Assembly: GCA_026707935.1 (NCBI GenBank)
Contig: JAPOVX010000336.1
Span: 1-35,338, forward strand
Length of the DNA: 35,338 bases
Direction: 5' to 3'
From: Paracoccaceae bacterium
Lineage (GTDB): Bacteria; Pseudomonadota; Alphaproteobacteria; Rhodobacterales; Rhodobacteraceae
Of the stretch, positions 33,009 to 35,338 are shown in pieces. The notes under the pieces are model-generated. The model had not been told where the DNA came from. It saw only the letters and a program-made list of their open reading frames with translations, and did no database searches. Every line of letters starts with the position of its first letter. The first letter of the stretch is position 1. The position numbers and the translations under genes are program-made.

Positions 33009-33299
33009 ATGCTGGTACTTGTAACTTATGATGTAAATACCATTGAAGCGGGAGGTAAGAAGCGCTTACGCAAAGTGGCGCGTACCTGTGTCGACTATGG
33101 TCAGCGAGTACAGTTCTCCGTCTTTGAGATTGAAGTTGATCCTGCCCAATGGATAAAGCTGAAATCGAAACTCGAAGCGATCATCAAACCAGAATTCGAC
33201 AGCCTTCGTTACTATTATCTCGGAGCAAATTGGACTCGACGCGTTGAACACGTTGGAGCAAAACCTGCCACCGACTTGAAAGGACCGTTGATCATATGA
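33009..33299 (+). CDS. cas2: Cas2 spacer-acquisition protein
   Basis: This 96-residue ferredoxin-fold protein forms the scaffold of the Cas1-Cas2 complex. It begins MLVLVTYDVNTIEAGGKKRL with the conserved Asp in strand 1, followed by VDYGQRVQFSVFE and RYYYLGANW. It is normal for I-C Cas2 and is the last gene of the operon. Confidence 0.95.
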   Translation: MLVLVTYDVNTIEAGGKKRLRKVARTCVDYGQRVQFSVFEIEVDPAQWIKLKSKLEAIIKPEFDSLRYYYLGANWTRRVEHVGAKPATDLKGPLII

Positions 33300-33486
33300 T
33301 CCATGGGTCTGCGAACCCCAAGTGTGCCGTAATTTGCCCGAGGTTCGCAGATTAACTAGCCATTTGAAATCGTGGAATTTGTGCTAATTCCAGGCCACGA
33401 ATGCCCGCTGGGCCTCCCGGCAACCGAACAGGTTCGCATTTTGTCTGCGATTTACCATATGAAACCAACAAGTTAGTTATCATACA
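33300..33486 (+). promoter_or_regulatory. CRISPR leader, with inverted repeat at its start
   Basis: This A+T-richer stretch lies between cas2 and the first repeat and should contain the array promoter and the Cas1-Cas2 integration signals. A perfect 10-bp inverted repeat (TCTGCGAACC 33308-33317, GGTTCGCAGA 33342-33351, 24-base loop) begins 9 bp after the cas2 stop. It is probably the end-of-operon hairpin. The leader position fixes 33487 as the newest end of the array. Confidence 0.75.
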
Positions 33487-35338
33487 GTCGCTCCCTTCGC
33501 GGGAGCGTGGATCGAAATGCGTCGCCGTGCTCGCACTGGAGTACCTGTTCCGGGTCGCTCCCTTCGCGGGAGCGTGGATCGAAATGACGGTACCCTTGAT
33601 CATATGCGCCGCTACCATCGTCGCTCCCTTCGCGGGAGCGTGGATCGAAATATTGCTTGCTGTATATGCAGCAATCGGTTCATCTCCCGTCGCTCCCTTC
33701 GCGGGAGCGTGGATCGAAATCACTTCCTGCGCACCACTTTCATTTCCTTTTCCACGTCGCTCCCTTCGCGGGAGCGTGGATCGAAATCGTGAAACCTCTG
33801 AAAAACGATTCCTCCGCCTGATTGTCGCTCCCTTCGCGGGAGCGTGGATCGAAATGGTTCCGTAGCGGACTGGACATCACGAGTATCATGGTCGCTCCCT
33901 TCGCGGGAGCGTGGATCGAAATTCACGAATGGCGTGCAACTGGCTGTCGCGGAAATGTCGCTCCCTTCGCGGGAGCGTGGATCGAAATCGACGCATCCGG
34001 TAAACTACCATTTTGCAATGAGGTCGCTCCCTTCGCGGGAGCGTGGATCGAAATTGATCCTCCGGGTCCGTCTGTAAAGATTGTCTTGTCGCTCCCTTCG
34101 CGGGAGCGTGGATCGAAATACCAGACTTACCATAAAGCTCCCGCTTCATAGCTAGTCGCTCCCTTCGCGGGAGCGTGGATCGAAATCAGAGCACATCCGT
34201 ACCCGTAGCACGACCGATACGTCGCTCCCTTCGCGGGAGCGTGGATCGAAATTTTGTATTGTCTTTTTATTTCCTTAATCCATTGGGTCGCTCCCTTCGC
34301 GGGAGCGTGGATCGAAATGATGACCCCCGGTGAAGGTTCTGCGCCGGATGATGTCGCTCCCTTCGCGGGAGCGTGGATCGAAATCTTCTTGAGCTTCTCA
34401 AGCTTCTTTCGATGGTGTCGTCGCTCCCTTCGCGGGAGCGTGGATCGAAATGGTCTACGGCTCGGCTTTTGGACAGTTGCAAGTGTCGCTCCCTTCGCGG
34501 GAGCGTGGATCGAAATGACTGGGTGACGACCGCCTGGTCGAACGCCAAGGTCGCTCCCTTCGCGGGAGCGTGGATCGAAATTCGTCCACGTTGCCCTCGC
34601 TCGGATGGCCGTCGGGTCGCTCCCTTCGCGGGAGCGTGGATCGAAATGCCCTGAAATGCCGGATCGCCTCCTCGGGCGGGACGTCGCTCCCTTCGCGGGA
34701 GCGTGGATCGAAATAGCAGAAACGGGCAATCCTGGTGGTCGACGAGGCGGTCGCTCCCTTCGCGGGAGCGTGGATCGAAATTACCGAAGCACGCCGGAAG
34801 GGATCGAAATCCAACGGTCGCTCCCTTCGCGGGAGCGTGGATCGAAATCACAGGACGCCCGTATTTTGATTTCCGAAGCCCGGTCGCTCCCTTCGCGGGA
34901 GCGTGGATCGAAATTACCGAAGCACGCCGGAAGGGATCGAAATCCAACGGTCGCTCCCTTCGCGGGAGCGTGGATCGAAATCAGCTTTTCGACGTAGAGA
35001 AGGGCCATCAGACCGGGTCGCTCCCTTCGCGGGAGCGTGGATCGAAATGAGCTGAAGCCCGTCGGCTGTGTCTCGCTCGCCTGTCGCTCCCTTCGCGGGA
35101 GCGTGGATCGAAATTGGTGCTGTGGTCGTTGAGTCTAGGTAATATGTGAGTCGCTCCCTTCGCGGGAGCGTGGATCGAAATCGACCAATTGGTCTCGGAC
35201 TGATCCCGGGGCAACGGTCGCTCCCTTCGCGGGAGCGTGGATCGAAATATCAACTCGGTCGTCGAGGTTTCCGGCGCGCCGGTGTCGCTCCCTTCGCGGG
35301 AGCGTGGATCGAAATTCCGACGCCATGGAGAACAAGGT
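33487..35338 (+). CRISPR. Type I-C CRISPR array, 28 repeats visible, continues past the window
   Basis: The repeats are 32 bp, beginning GTCGCTCCC and ending GATCGAAAT, with no variation seen in 28 copies. They are separated by 27 complete spacers of 33-37 bp (mostly 34-35), and a 23-base partial spacer ends the window. CGCTCCC-TTCGC-GGGAGCG forms a 7-bp hairpin; cutting at its base leaves the 11-base handle TGGATCGAAAT. The usual I-C ending is ATTGAAAC, and this one ends ATCGAAAT. The lack of terminal-repeat decay agrees with the array continuing beyond the window. Spacer 1 matches trbE in this window, and spacers 20 and 22 are identical. Confidence 0.99.
34782..34949 (+). repeat. Duplicated spacer: spacers 20 and 22 identical, around spacer 21
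   Basis: The 35-bp spacers at 34782-34816 and 34915-34949 are identical, separated by repeat, spacer 21 (34849-34882) and repeat. Each contains GGATCGAAAT, the last ten bases of the CRISPR repeat itself, at its positions 20-29. Recombination between repeats, or double uptake of the same target, could explain the duplication. Confidence 0.95.

Noticed and set aside
33286..33301. Spacer 2 shares about 11 bases (TTGATCATATG) with the 3' end of cas2
   Set aside because: Too short, and no match continues on either side; treated as chance, unlike the 35/35 match of spacer 1.
33352..35335. Long repetitive open frames across the CRISPR array on both strands (products with repeated ISIHAPAKGAT or APFAGAWIEI)
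   Set aside because: They are translations of the 32-bp repeats with spacer sequence between them; no start signals and no protein family.

Overview
The window reads as G+C-rich proteobacterial DNA, most likely from an alphaproteobacterium. The clues are the Agrobacterium-type TraB/TraF conjugation proteins, the GcvA-like LysR regulator, the Tat-exported dipeptide-type binding protein and the 32-nt type I-C CRISPR repeat. No rRNA or tRNA gene was seen. Most of the window is accessory DNA: a transposon, gene remnants, a conjugation-type secretion locus and a CRISPR-Cas locus. All family calls are from reading the sequence, without database searches.

Layout. (1) 215-1063: a surface-type lipoprotein with a transferrin-binding-protein-like C-terminus. 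(2) 1750-4899: an intact IS1595-family composite element with 24-bp terminal inverted repeats and an 8-bp target duplication. It carries a transposase, a DNA methyltransferase fused to an HNH domain, a small membrane protein and a doubtful small ORF. (3) 5470-9395: a metabolic remnant with a LysR regulator, an amidinotransferase-type enzyme and a frameshifted ABC-transporter binding protein. It is flanked by a PIN-toxin fragment and a serine-recombinase fragment, and no permease or ATPase genes are present. (4) 9788-10222: an unknown protein with a possible PD-(D/E)XK-like core. (5) 10432-25392: a type IV secretion system in two divergent operons. Leftward it runs trbB-trbC-trbG-trbH-trbD-pilO-like-small ORF. 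Rightward it runs HTH regulator-tcpQ/pilL-pilN secretin-trbE-trbJ-trbL-trbF-trbI-muramidase-traB, with traF convergent at the end. (6) 25618-33299: a complete type I-C cas operon, cas3-cas5c-cas8c(+cas11c)-cas7c-cas4-cas1-cas2. (7) 33487 to the window end: a CRISPR array with 28 repeats visible, running off the edge.

Two points stand out. First, the secretion system combines a P-type (Trb/VirB) machine with three proteins that belong to type IVb pili (PilO-like, TcpQ/PilL-like, PilN secretin), but no type IVb pilin, prepilin peptidase or PilQ/PilR genes are present. Second, the leader-proximal (newest) CRISPR spacer is a perfect 35/35 match to the trbE gene of this same locus, about 14.5 kb away. 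The base triplet 5' of that protospacer is CGG rather than the TTC expected for type I-C, which may explain how the cell tolerates it. The array may therefore be defending against relatives of the resident conjugation system, or may be cargo of it.

How the parts work together. TrbC pilin would be matured by TraF, and TrbB and TrbE would power the machine. TrbF/L/I/G/H would form the channel, with the secretin and TcpQ perhaps adding or replacing an outer-membrane gate. The muramidase would open the peptidoglycan. No relaxase or coupling protein (TraG/VirD4) lies inside the window, so DNA transfer is not shown. Cas5c/7c/8c/11c would form Cascade and Cas3 the nuclease-helicase. Cas1, Cas2 and Cas4 would acquire spacers.
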